A stretch of 64,000 nt of DNA, taken from assembly GCF_014356525.2 (NCBI RefSeq), contig NC_052510.1:51365119-51429118 (forward strand), read 5' to 3'. The notes beneath the pieces are model-generated. The model saw only the letters and a list, made by a program, of their open reading frames with translations, searched no databases and had not been told where the DNA came from. Numbering within the stretch: the stretch's first letter is position 1; the number at the start of each line of letters is the position of its first letter. The position numbers and the translations under genes were made by a program. Positions 1-12,373 of this stretch are shown piece by piece. Source of the DNA: Nilaparvata lugens (lineage: Eukaryota > Arthropoda > Insecta > Hemiptera > Delphacidae).

Positions 1-324
1 TAGACGATTAATGTGTATAACCTTTGGTTTGGTTCTCCCTTCAGTTTTCTTAATCCTGTACACTACATCATTTACACGGAGTACTTGATGAATGAGTTGT
101 ACCATTGTCAGTTTATGGTTATTACATGGTAATTTATCTACTGCTCACGTAATGTACCTAACTAGTTTATCATACTTATCATGAATAGATCATTGATGAT
201 TTCCAGTTTATTATTGTTTCATTTTACTATCACATAGCATCGTGATTGGTAGTTGGGGAATGAACAATTTGCAGTGTCCATAAACAAGAATACTGATAAT
301 TTAATATTTGTCTTCAGAAGACTA
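1..324. other. Unannotated AT-rich DNA
   Basis: No ORF, repeat or RNA signal seen. Confidence 0.5.
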
Positions 325-532
325 TGCTATCAACTGAGAATAGATATTCATATTTTAAAGATTGAAAGAGATTAGCAATGATTATCATTGAGATGAGAGA
401 ATTTTTGATGTGCTGAACGTAACACTTTTGCTATCAACTAAGAATAAATATTCATATTTTAAAGATTGAAAGAGATTAGCAATGATTATCATTGAGATGA
501 GAGAATTTTTGATGTGCTGAACGTAACACTTT
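325..532. repeat. Tandem duplication, 104-bp unit x2
   Basis: The unit beginning TGCTATCAACT(G/A)AGAATA at 325 recurs exactly 104 bases later at 429. The copies differ by only a few substitutions (for example AGATATTC against AAATATTC). There is no coding potential; it is a recent local duplication. Confidence 0.9.
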
Positions 533-738
533 AACAATTTAATGAGCTGAATTTAGGAAGAAAAGAAGTATTGGTGTATCGCCTGCTTTTGTTTTCAGTA
601 TTGCTAATATTCGGCCTAATAAATGAATATGAGTATTATAATAATATTTATTATCTAATTTGATTAGATCAGTATGATCTATTGGAAAGACATTCATCGA
701 AATGCTTACAGGATAAAAACAACAAAGAACCTGGTTCA

Positions 739-740
<2 letters not shown>

Positions 741-769
<29 letters not shown>

Positions 770-836
770 CTTCTTCTTCTTCTTCTTCTTCTCTTCTTCT
801 TCTTTCTCTTCTTCTTCTTCTTCTTCTTCTTCTTCT

Positions 837-907
<71 letters not shown>

Positions 908-1035
908 TTCTTCTCTTTCTTCTTCTTCTTCTTCTTCTTCTTCTTCTTCTTCTTCTTCTTCTTCTTTCTTCTTCTTCTTCTCTTCTTCTTCTTCTTCTTC
1001 TTCTTTCTTCTTCTTCTTCTTCTTCTTCTTCTTCT
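741..1035. repeat. TTC/GAA microsatellite, ~295 bp
   Basis: Almost pure (TTC)n with scattered interruptions (CTC, TTTC, TCC). One strand is wholly pyrimidine and the other wholly purine. All the long Ser/Leu/Phe or Glu/Arg/Lys frames across it are translation artefacts of the repeat. Confidence 0.98.
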
Positions 1036-2343
1036 AACTTCCACGGTATAGGCATGATTGCCTATAAAATAGCCTTGGAAAATGTCTTTAAAATAGCCTT
1101 GGAAATTGAAATTTATCAGAAATATAATTTAAATAATCAACTTTATAATCGTGAGTGCTTTGAGTATAATGATTGAGTGCTTTATTTGATCTCGGAATCA
1201 GAGACGAACAATGTGAACACACTCCTTCATCTTTTCTTCATAGATTAATCCTTACATTTGTATTATGATGCAGGAAGCAGGAAGGTGAGATAATTTCATT
1301 CAATAGATCTTCTTGTGCGAATTTTCAACTAAAATGGAAATTGAAATTATAAAATCATAGTACTCTTTTGAGATTATGAAATTTTACATTATTTACTATA
1401 TTCTCCGTCGCTGATTATCGTCATCTCTCCATAATACCAGACAGAGTATATCGTAGGTAGGCTATATCTTGAAACTTGAACAAGGATTCTATAAGATGAC
1501 CGTATTGAAGATTAATAACGTCTTGTTTAGTATTAAAGATTGAAGCTTATATTCGAATAATGGACAAACTCATCGTAAATTTGTTTAACGTGTTGAAAAC
1601 CTTGTCTAGCAAATTATCTCTCGCTTCCAAGTTAGGTCGAACTGGCTTTTGAATTATTATTTGTATAGGATTGCCTTTTAAGCCTCATCCAATCAAGCCA
1701 CTCCATTCTCTATCATCTCTAAGCACCAACTATTAACATACTAGTTTTTTGCGAACGAACTAATAGATTGCAAAGTTTTCACGCTGTATTGAACGTTTCA
1801 ATCATAATCGGATCGTTTTATAACTGATGAGAAGAACAGCTAATGAAGTCATTGGATTTTATCTAAGAAGCTCATCTTTCTTGTTTTAAGGTGTTAATAA
1901 TGATAATCACTTAATAAACGAGTCGTATTCGTTTAAGAACAAACAATAAAAATCAACCTCGTATAATGTGGTGCTAAGGAATCCTGATGGAGAAAAATGT
2001 ATAACATAACTTCATTATAAGCTAAAGTTCAATCTGTTATTATCTCCAGAGAAATGGAGCACCCATTCATGAGTAATCATACTTTTTTGTACCAGTCATG
2101 TACAAAAACAGTTATTCTGAACGAAGCATGTTTTCTATACATGCTTCCAAATTATTTAAATCATACTTTTATACAAAAAGGATCATTGGACTTGAATAAT
2201 ATTCGGAATATATATTCTAACACAGTTAAAATATTAGAATGTTCTCTTCTAACCGTCACACCAGAATAAACCAGGAATATAGGCAGAACAGTTCATTCAT
2301 TGCAAGAATGAATGATAATGTCAATTGAATGGTTATTTTCCCT
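1036..2343. other. Unannotated AT-rich DNA
   Basis: Only short chance ORFs. A 71-codon frame at 2054-2269 has no recognisable motif, no splice context and AT-driven codon use, so it is not called a gene. Confidence 0.5.
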
Positions 2344-2412
2344 ACAATATTATTCCTTTAATATTATTTTTCCTCTAATAGTATTTCTTCAATATTATAT
2401 TCCCTCTAATTA
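2344..2412. repeat. Degenerate short tandem repeat
   Basis: About four imperfect 15-17 bp units of the form AATATTATT followed by a pyrimidine run (CCTTT, TTTCCTCT, CTTC, CCCTCT). Confidence 0.6.
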
Positions 2413-3133
2413 TCCCCTTTGTAAAATGTGAAATGAAGTGATAAATTATCTCGCCAATAATAACTGTCAATATGGTCACAGCCTCTTATTCGGAATTACA
2501 TTCTTCTTTTATATAACTTGTGTTTCTATTATTTTATCAACAAATATCTTTTGCTTTCTCTGTCAAATAAGTACTCAATGGCGTGAGTTAGGATTTTAAC
2601 AAGAATTGAATTCAAACTACAAATTCAATTTTTTTACCCTTAATGATAATTACAAAGTTTAAAAACTTAAACTTTACTCAAATATATTAATTACAAAAAA
2701 TCACAATCAAAAATAAATGTCTAATAAAATACAAAAACAGGCTTCATATAATATGTAATATAAGGAGGGTCCTTGCAAAGTAGAAAAACCTGTGCGCAGA
2801 GACCGATGAAAACAAATCAACTTTTTCAAATCTTGAAAATTCATGTGGAAAACTGCAAAATGGCAAATGTATTTGCTAACATAAGCCTGAATCTGCACTT
2901 CTTTAATAGCATGGTGATGATAGATGCCTTCATTCAAACTATGAAAGCAAATCCAACAATCATAATCATATGAAGAGAGTTTAGGCATCAGAATTCTCGT
3001 TAATCAAATCCGAAATGATAATTCAGCGGAACAGTTTCTTCTGTAAAATAATAAACAGATTAATGGTGCTTGTCAGGCAAATGCTTGGTGCAATAAGGTG
3101 AAGCTAGATGCCAGGTTGGTCTTCAAGATCCAA
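2413..3133. other. Unannotated AT-rich DNA
   Basis: Overlapping open frames on both strands at about 2.7-3.0 kb have no domain or splice signal. Nothing else recognised. Confidence 0.5.
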
Positions 3134-3220
3134 GACGCTCTCACTCTTCAAGACGCATGACGCTCTCACTCTTCAAGACGCATGACGCTCTCACTCTTCT
3201 AGACGCATGACGCTCTCACT
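3134..3220. repeat. 25-bp minisatellite, ~3.5 copies
   Basis: GACGCTCTCACT starts at 3134, 3159, 3184 and 3209, an exact 25-bp period. Units end in CTTCAAGACGCAT, with one C-to-T change in the third unit (CTTCTAGACGCAT). Confidence 0.95.
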
Positions 3221-3751
3221 TGTTTGATGAATGAAGCAGAACACTGGTGACTCATGGCATTAAATCAAAATGGATATATCAGGACTGACGAACGTTAGTG
3301 TGTGTTCTTATAAACTAGCTAAACAAGCACATCAATTCAAGAACATGATAGACATACTCAGCAACTGATACCTGATTAGATGTTCTGAATTGTTGGACTT
3401 AAAAATGATTCCTCCACACAAAAATTAATTTTAAACAGATGATTACCATCTCTCATGAAAATGAAAATAACTTTGTCGAAAATGATGGATTAATATAATC
3501 ATGTGATAGCATTCAGAGATTGAATTGAAGCAATGGTCTGCTTATTTATATTCTTGCTCTCTCTGATCACACAATTATACCAATTTACCAATAAAGAGTC
3601 TTCCAATAATGGTGACTCTATAGCTGGTAGGTCCCACATAAAAACGTCAACTTTCCTGTATCATGATTTAAACAGTTCATGTATTTAAACAGTACTCCAG
3701 TACTGTTTAGCTTAGGAGGAAGGAGATTTCAATTATTCGAATCGATTCATC
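3221..3751. other. Unannotated AT-rich DNA
   Basis: No supported feature. Confidence 0.5.
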
Positions 3752-4651
3752 ACTACACCTTTTCCAATTTTATTTGAGAAAGAACCTATCAAGTTAATTT
3801 GAGAAAGTATCAATTGTATTTGAGAATAGTCACTTGTAATTGAGAGAATGTCAGATGTAGATGAGAATAGTCAATTGTATTTTGGAAGTCATCACATGTG
3901 ATTGAGAATAGTGAATTGTATTTGAGAAATCGTCAAATGTAAATGAGAAGATATCAATTGAAAATGAGAAAATTTACCAATTGACAAGTCGTGTCTCTTC
4001 TGTAGCCTACAGTACAGGTTTGATTTGAGCAGGAAAGGATACTGTACTACATACACAGTATTCCAATTACTATCATAGGCTAATATTATCTCATTACTAT
4101 CATATTCCAATTACTATCATGGGGGAAAATGAATATTTTCAATGGTGAAAGTATTTCCCCTGTACTGTTTACGAATGATTAATCAGAATTATTTCTATGT
4201 ATGTATTGGCAACGCAACTCTTGCCTACAAACATTGCACTCGATGAAGAAAAAATTGTTTATGTTTACGGCGCAATTGAACTCTATCATCAATCAAATGA
4301 ATCTCTTGATCAATTTGGCAATTTTCCAATGGATTTTGGGGTTTGGATATATGTTTTATTGGAGTATTAAATATTATCATATAATTTTATATGAGTACAG
4401 TTATGAAGTACTGGAAGTATTGGTTTTTTAAATCATTTCTCAATTACAACTGACAACTTCTCGATTTCATATCGTATGTTCTCAAATTGAAATGATACTT
4501 TCTCAAATAAAATTCACTATTCTCAATTACAAGTGATGACTTCTCAAATACAATTGACTATTCTCATTTACATCTGACGTTTTCTCAAATACAAATGACT
4601 ATTCTCAATTACAATTTATACTTTCTCAAATACGCTTGGAAAAGGTGTAGT
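3752..4651. mobile_element. Fold-back DNA transposon with long repeat-built inverted ends
   Basis: ACTACACCTTTTCCAA at 3752-3767 is matched by its reverse complement at 4636-4651. From these tips each end continues for about 220 bases as imperfect inverted arms (about 3752-3975 and 4430-4651). Each arm is built of ~20-bp subunits such as TTTGAGAATAGTCAATTGTA with variable middles. The left arm has one extra subunit. The ~450-bp centre has no transposase; a 76-codon frame at 4201-4431 lacks recognisable motifs. This is a non-autonomous fold-back or long-TIR element. The superfamily cannot be set from the ends alone and a target-site duplication is not obvious. Confidence 0.8.
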
Positions 4652-7600
4652 AGGCTATTGTATACACATAAAAGGAATCGCAGGTGGTGTATAAAACACA
4701 ATTATTTTCTATATTCTACAAGATGCATTAATTGATCAGCAGTGTGTAGTGTTTATTGTACCAAATCTATCAATACATTAACTTATATTCTGAAATGCAA
4801 CTGGAAAATCATTTGCAATTGCTTTTATTCTAGTTTCAATATACCTAGTTACGTTTAGAAAAATAACTTCCAGATAGGAAAACTTAGTTTTTGTTTTTCA
4901 CCTTGATTCTCTCTGCTTGTCCTAAACCCGTATTAGTTTCCAGGCATTATCAGTCAGAATGATGTATTCTCTTAAATCATAAATAATCCTGAGGCTTAGC
5001 AATGAGTTTTATGAAGAGAGCGACTAGTGCAGCTTAAACTAGTATAATTCTATGCTATTATCGCTTACAGATCACGTGAAGCATTTATGGTTTTTCACAA
5101 CTTTAATCTGAGTTATCTACATACGTTACACATACCGTAATGCCCCACGGTGTACTTCAAAGACAGTTTTCAAAGCTATTTGCGCGCTAATATAGTCTAC
5201 ATAGTATGTATAATTGAATATTTGTCACACCTAAAGCTCAGTTGCAACTTGCTCTAACCACTGCATAACTCACACCTATCCTACTTTGAATATGTGAAAG
5301 GATATTATAGATCTAATTATATCCACAGTGTGAGTTACATGAGGCAGGTATAGGTGGAGCTAAATGATAGGTTACAGTAGCTATGCAGGATGCATATAGC
5401 ATGAGACAGGACTCCTATAAGGGGATAATGGCTGTGAAACTGCTATAGAAATCTAAGAAACAATTTGCAGCAACTCATACCCTCTAATATAACTCATAGT
5501 TTAATTTACAAGTTCCCCTCATGAAATATTTCCGACAACAAGTACTCTTTAATGGGAGAGTAGTTGGCGGGCGAATTTAATTGAGAAGATTATCTGTAAT
5601 GATGTTGAATGGGTGCATCATTAGTGCAAATGAGTAGGTAAACGCTTTTCGGCGTACTGTAATTTATCAACATGAAATTATGATAATCCCCATACTTGCA
5701 ATTGGCATTAAACCTCCTCAAATTTGCAGGTGTCCTGTTGAACTAATAAACATCACAATACAATTAGATTCAACAGGTTTTGTAGGGTAGCTTGTTGAAG
5801 ATGAAGGAGCCAAAACAGGATTATGGACCAGCGATAATAGAAGTAGCTGTATGATAGAGGGGTCTCTGGTTTATAGGTCAACAAGTAGTGTCTCGAGGAA
5901 GATAATACAGTATGTAGTTTGAAGTACATATTCGAATCATTATGCCATTAATTTGATTGCTTTACAAAATTATTTCAACCCTTCAATGTTCAATGATCGA
6001 GGTTTCTTTTCCAGTAGACAGTGATCAGATTATGTTACACATTATTTTTCTCGTAATTATTCGTATGATAATATTTTTCTTACAGAGTATAGACTAAATC
6101 TTCAGTTTATGTTTCTCTTTTTCTTGAGAGAATATATGTATGACTATCAAGGTACCTGTGCTTCGCTACGGGGATAAAAAATAGATCATTTTTGCGATAT
6201 TCAATCAAATTGTTAGACTATAACCGATATTGAAATCAGTCGTAAAAACAAAATATTGCTACTTTAATAGAACAGTATTTATAAAATAGTCTCGTCACTG
6301 TCATATAATCATGGACATATAGGAGATAGGAAGAAGAATGTACAGACTACAGGAGCCGCACTAAACCTACCTAAAGGCCTATTCCAAGTTTTATTCCGAC
6401 ACATTCCTATAAAACTTAGTTATCCAGAAATCGTTATCAGTTATTAGTGAGTGAGTGAATAATTGATTAGAACAATAAAAATCTTCAAGAAAGCTTCTAA
6501 TTAAGACGATTGTTAAATTTTAACCGTCATCTGTACAAAACAATTTTCTATTCTATTCAAAAATCTATTCTGTTCTATTTAGAAAATTTCGTTGAGTGCT
6601 TACCAAGGAATTTTTATTACAATAACACCATTCGACTAAATCGGGGATGCTCTTTAATATAACCACTCCCAAAAATAAAATATAATTTAAACCTGTAACT
6701 GCAAATCCAATAAAGTAATCATCGGGAGAATGCTACATTATTAGTTTGAGAAACGCTTCATTAGACGAATGAGCTTTCAAAAATTCACTGGAACAAATAT
6801 TTCAGCATCTGACTAATGCCCTTATTAGTGTCTCATTATTGAAATAAGAACGTTTGGAAAAGGGATAATTGATGCAGCAGTCTTTATCATCAAGAAAACT
6901 GTTTCTGCTCGTGATTAATAGACTGATGTTGAGATGATGTCTTATTCGTTCGACTGATTTATATTTGGTCGGCATTTTTCAATCTGAATGGCTTATCAAG
7001 AATGAAAAATATCATTACTTAATGACTGAAATCTTTAGTTGGGATCGTATCTCGTAACTACTTACATTCTATCGGAGAGATCTTGCAAGTTATGTTTCTT
7101 TTTCTAATTCTGATCACTCATCCAGGTTCTCTAATTTACTTGGCAAATATTGACTTTTATACCTAATAGGCTCGGAATGTCTTTCACTCGAAATGGATGG
7201 CGGAAAAGGATCGATAGATCATGCCTTGATGTCCTTTTCCAGCTTCAAGGGAGATTAACAAATTTCGTGTTTTATCTTTGGACACAAGAACTCCATCAAC
7301 TGATGAGTGAATCAAGTGTATTCAGAGCGCGGAGAAGAGCCTTCTGTTTTGGTCGCAGCTCTACATCAATGTCATTCACTTGTAGTGGCCATAATATATC
7401 TTCAATAATCAGCTTGCTTTCTATGACGACTCAATTTAAGTTCCTTGAATAATTGACTTGTTTCCTAGAACCAATGCCACCAATACCAAGAACTATGCTA
7501 TTAAGAAATCTGTTTTTGTTATTTAATAGGCTCAACTAAACTTCTTCAGCAATTATTAATTTTCAGCATTTTAGTTGATTACCTACCTCCTGGATACTTG

Positions 7601-8347
7601 ATGTATATTTGGAAACCAATGATTATTAATTATATTATAGTTGCATTTGTTGCATAAATGAGTTCTACGGTAGTTGCAAAGAGAATGGCATGTAGGACGT
7701 GCTTGTATTCCCATTTTCTCCGTAGTATACATTACTGAATGATTTAATTGGGAATGACCAACTCATTGAATTCAAACGTATATTATGGAGTGTCGAATAA
7801 TTTCAGATGTATTTCCCCGTTGACATATTTTTATTCAATGATGCTTATTGATTATTCTACTTTCTGTATTGACGGTGCATGATTTATGTATTGTTCATTG
7901 AATAATGAAATAAATTCAAATATTATAAATAATGATTGTCAATCCAGTAGCTTCTGCAATTTCTTGTGGACGTTGTAGAATTATGCAGCCTACCGTGACA
8001 CTAACCATTTTTAGTATTCGTTATTAAGATTCACTTTTAACTGTCAATATCCCTTATGAATAACAACAATGTTTCTTATTTAATCAATGCTGACAGTGCA
8101 AAGTTAATCTCGCAATAGATAGAGTAGAACTTAACAATGTTCATATGGCATGAAAATGTTGTATTAAGAATTTCTAAATGGTACACCTACATAATATTGA
8201 TGTAACTACAACTAGTGACCCCCTAGGGTGGAGAACTCGCTAATCAACTTGTATTGATCTTTGAAATCTGCAACTTGTAATAATTATAAGGAGTTAGTGA
8301 GAATTATAAAACAGCTAAATATTCCTCTTACAAAGATAATTTTTACA
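4652..8347. other. Unannotated AT-rich DNA
   Basis: No gene or clear repeat in about 3.7 kb. A short segment at 6150-6175 (GGTACCTGTGCTTCGCTACGG) looks like the terminal motif of common insect repeats, but no element boundaries are visible. A 100-codon plus-strand frame at 7150-7452 has no recognised domain. Confidence 0.45.
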
Positions 8348-8630
8348 GTAGGTTCCATGGGGATCCTATTCGAATTAAAAAACTACTTTTCTTTCGCTTC
8401 AAAACTTTTGTTTGCCATCTTGGGTCCATCATAATATGATTCATATTATGAATCCCACTTCATTTCGAAACCAGCTGCATTTTAAATTCAACTTCATCTT
8501 TCCAAATGGGAACGTGGTCATATGATAAATAAATTCAATACGGAATTCAAGAGAAAATGAATGGCAAACCCCGCACATCGATGTCTCAAACCGTTTCAAT
8601 GATCTTTACATTCGAAGATAGGCCTACTAA
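8348..8630 (+). repeat. Diverged copy of the 35-kb dispersed repeat
   Basis: Order and wording of motifs match the units at 35.12-35.74 kb: ACTACTTT, CCATCTTGG, TTCAACTT, AAATGGGA, GTGGTCAT, ACGGAATTCAAG, AATGAATGGCAAA, CACATCGATGTCTCAAACCG. A short palindrome (ATAATATGATTCATATTAT) sits at about 8430. Non-coding. Confidence 0.65.
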
Positions 8631-9060
8631 TAAATCACACAAAAATTAAATAAATGAGTACCTAAATTGAAAATCGAGTGTTAGTGAACGCTAATAGTAA
8701 CTCCTACTCACATATTTAAATCTTTGAACAAAAAATATTTGATCAGTGTCATATTTCTAATGTACTCATTTATTCAATTATTATAAAGTATCATTCATAA
8801 GCCAGTGTTTCACAAAAGACACATTAGGTGAATCCGAGAAAAGAGAAGATATTCAATGAGAGATGGAAGTGTGGATAACTTGAAAAAAAGATGTGGGGAA
8901 TAAAACCATGAAGAAGAATGAGATAAGCTTTGTGAAAATGTGAGAACTATGTTAATAAGAATATGAGAATAGATGAGAGCTAATATGACAATGAGAGTGA
9001 GAAAAAGTAGAAAAATGAAAAATAGTTACTTTGAAAATCACTTGTTGAGAGATAAGTCAA
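8631..9060. other. Unannotated, locally purine-rich DNA
   Basis: Rich in GAGA/GAAAA on the plus strand between 8.82 and 9.05 kb; no gene. Confidence 0.5.
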
Positions 9061-9065
9061 ATTCA

Positions 9066-9096
9066 TTCAAGATTCAAGATTCAAGATTCAAGATTT
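9066..9096 (-). repeat. LINE 3' tail, heptamer repeats
   Basis: ATTCAAG repeats on the plus strand, which is (CTTGAAT)n at the 3' end of the minus-strand LINE, directly after AATAAAG. Short tandem tails of this kind mark the reverse-transcription start in CR1/L2-like elements. Confidence 0.85.
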
Positions 9097-9228
9097 CTTT
9101 ATTGCGAAAAACATTTATATACAAATGCATAGCATCGTCATGATAAATTTAACATGGTAAATAAAAAGTATTTACATTCATAGAAATAAAAATTCAAACA
9201 CAAGTATACAAACAGCAAACAAAAATAC

Positions 9229-12203
9229 TCAAATTAAAAACTCCTCTTTTCTATACGGGCATTTTTCTATTAAAATATTCTTCATGGTTCTCTTAAATTT
9301 ACCCACTTCTAGCTTCTTCAAATGTGCAGGAAGCTTATTATAAGCTCTTATACCAAACTCCTTAAAGCAGTTCAATGTATTTGCATAATTGCACTGGTTC
9401 ACTCTAAGAGATTCAGAATTTCTTGTGTAATGGTTGTGAACGTTGCTATTTACAGAAATACTTGCTAAATCAATTTTCACATACATAAGACATTCAAGAA
9501 TGTAAATAGCTGGTACTGTCAAAATGTTGAATTTTCTAAATAAATCCACACAATGAAAACGACTATTCACATTAGCAATAACCCTTACTGCTCGTTTCTG
9601 TAACACAAATAGTTTCTTTACATTCGTATCATTACCCCAGGCAACAACACCATAATACAAATGAGAATGAAGATAAGCAAAATACACTGAAATTAAAACA
9701 CTCTTATCAACAATGAACTTCAATCTATTCAATATAAAAATTCCCTTTGATAGTTTGCCACATAATATTTTGATGTGTAGGTCCCATTTTAAATTGCTTT
9801 GAACTGTTATACCAAGAAACTTTGCATTGTCAGGTTGTAATCTAAATTCAAATTCCAAAAGTTGAGTTTTGTCCTTATTAAGACACAATGAATTAGAAGC
9901 TGTCCAATCTTTAATTATCTCATTAACCGTATGCAAGCTACCAGAAAGACTATTATTTTTTATTTGAACAGCTAAATCATCAGCAAACATAAAAGGTTTC
10001 ACATTTTTACAACTGATTGCTGCAGGAAGATCATTAACGTATATAATGAAGAGGATAGGGCCAAGTGTGGAACCCTGTGGAACACCTGATGATACTTTTA
10101 AATAATTAGAAAAACAGCCATCGTAAAAAACAGTTTGATATCTATCACTCAAGTAAGAGGCAATTAAATTGGTTGACATATCATGGAAACCATAAAATTT
10201 GAGCTTTTGTAATAGGATGGGATGAGATATTGTATCAAAAGCTTGGCTCATGTCATAAAAGCTGCCTAGCAGATTACACCTCTCATCAATGGAATAGATA
10301 CAGTTTTCCATGAATTCAGATATAGCTGTATTTGTGCTTCTATTAGGTCTGAACCCAAATTGACTATCGGAGAACAGTGAGTTATTTTCAAAGAACTCAA
10401 CAATATGACAATACAAAATAACCTCAAAGATTTTAGAAATAACTGGAATGATAGAAATTGGTCTAAAATTATTATACTCACTTGCAGAACCTTTCTTGAA
10501 AAGAGGAATTACTTTGACAAATTTTAAGCTATTAGGAAAAACGCCATCAAGAATACAATCATTAAACAGAGAGCTTAGTACCTCACAAATATGAGGAGAA
10601 GCCAGTTTCAACAAATGAGAATTCAATCAATACACATCAAGGCAAGCATTATTCTCGAAGGAAAGTATTACACTATGAACCTGCTCAACACTCGTAAGAT
10701 TGAAAGAGAAAGAGGGTTTTGAATTTGAAGAGTTTGGCAATGAATTTTTGTAATTGTCAAGATAATGAAAAACGTCATGGACAGGATCTGCTATTGAACG
10801 CAATTTTTGATCTACACTGTCAATAAAAAAATCATTGAATCCATCTGATGTATGACTAGATATTTTATCACCTTTGGCCACTTCATTCCTATTTAAATTT
10901 TCTCTGACTATTGACCACAATTCCCTTGGTTTATTTTTGGCACGCAAAATACGATTGTTATTGTAATCGAGTTTAGACTTTTTTACCATCTTTTTAAAAG
11001 ATCTTTTCAACTGATTATACATGCTTTTATGAGTGGCAGAACCGGAAATCTTATAGAGGTCGTACATAAGTAAGCATTGTTCCTTTATATTTTCAATCTC
11101 TTCAGTGTACCACAATAGTTTTACTTGAGGACATCTGCCACTTTCTGATGGGAAGAGCTGCATCAGAAATACATGAAATTTATTTTAAAAATGAGCAAAT
11201 TTATCCTCAATACTATTGAATGCATAAACATCTAACCATTTAGTTCTTGCAATTATTGGTTCAAATCTAACAATATTAGAGTAATTAAGTGGTCTGATAA
11301 TTCTTTTGGACTTATTATTACTTCTTAAAGATTCTGAAGCTGTATGATCAGTCACATCAAGTTGGCAGCTAAGCACTAAAGCAAAATGATCCGAGACAAT
11401 CATCGGCTCAACCTTTGCTGAGATAATCCTTTCAAAATGAATTGATGTGGCAATATTGTCAATACACGTCCCCTCACAATGAGTAGATTCACCTGGTCTA
11501 GTAACTTCATTGATTGTTAAATTGAGATTGAAACTTGACAGCAAATTTTTAAAGACCATACTGTTGTTAGAATCCATCATCAGATTTACATTAAAACCCC
11601 CACAGAGGATAATGCTAGCATTGGAACTCATATTGCTATTTAAAACATCAAGCATGCCGAAAAGCGTCTCTGTGAAAGCCTCGAAATTACTCGCCAAAGT
11701 TACACGATATATTATTTCAATGCAAATAACATTATATTGCTTAATCAAAACAGCCGAAATCTCACAAACCCTATCGACGGATAATTCAACCAAAAATGGA
11801 ACTTCATCTGCAATTTTAAGGATGACTTTACACAGATCAGAGATCCACCTCTTTGCCCTGTAGGCCTGCAATATGCGCTGATGCATGTATAGCCACTAAT
11901 TTCAATATCAGCCAGCTCATTTGATCCAACCAATGCTCAGAGACACATAATAATTATGTCTTCGTCAAATTTGCAGTTGAAACTTGTGAGTTCATCCAAT
12001 TTATTTATCAAGCCTTGAACGTTCCAATGAGCAACTACTAAATTAGATGACTGATCAATTATAAGTAAACTATTACAATTATCATCTGTTGATTTACGTC
12101 TGTTAGTTTTTGTGCTAGTAGGATATCCTTTACTATCTGAATTTATACAATCACTATCAAGTCTACTCAATCTAAATTCATCAGATTTTGTCCTAAAAAA
12201 CAA
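9229..12203 (-). pseudogene. LINE ORF2: endonuclease + reverse transcriptase, broken
   Basis: The N-terminal part (12203-11937) ends in a stretch typical of LINE APE endonucleases (VVAHWNVQGL, KLDEL). A stop and a brief frame change near 11937, then a frameshift near 11.8 kb, follow. The next frame (11886-11185) keeps the endonuclease motifs IILCGGFN (usually GDFN, so a likely catalytic Asp is lost), TCIDNIATS and SDHFALV. In-frame TAA at 11185-11187 and TGA at 10627-10629 interrupt one continuous frame. The last piece (10626-9229, 465 codons) is the reverse transcriptase: FRPISI, GFRPNRST, FYDMSQAFD, SGVPQGSTLGPILF, then FADD at residues 214-217, and a C-terminal region with SHLYYGVVAWG. The polymerase core looks intact and the lesions lie upstream. 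The product would nick target DNA and reverse-transcribe its own RNA. Confidence 0.93.
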
Positions 12204-12373
12204 TCGGTATCATTGTTCTTCAAGGGGATTGGGTCAGGTATCAGTTCCTTATTGCTGTCTAGCTTATGCACAAATTGCAGAATTCTATCACATACAAACC
12301 TTTTGCCTAAAGAGTTCAAGTGAAGTCCATTTGATGTATGGAATCTTCCTCCTATATTGTTAATATTAACAAA

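Noticed and set aside
669..1176. Several 100-164-codon frames (poly-Ser/Leu/Phe, poly-Arg/Glu/Lys)
   Set aside because: They are translations of the TTC/GAA microsatellite in different phases.
3134..3220. CRISPR array
   Set aside because: Units are contiguous 25-bp tandem repeats without spacers, in a eukaryotic context.
6150..6180. TACCTGTGCTTCGCTACGG motif as a transposon end
   Set aside because: Familiar-looking insect repeat motif but no borders or partner sequence found.
7150..7452. 100-codon plus-strand frame
   Set aside because: No recognised domain, no splice context, no compositional contrast; compatible with chance.
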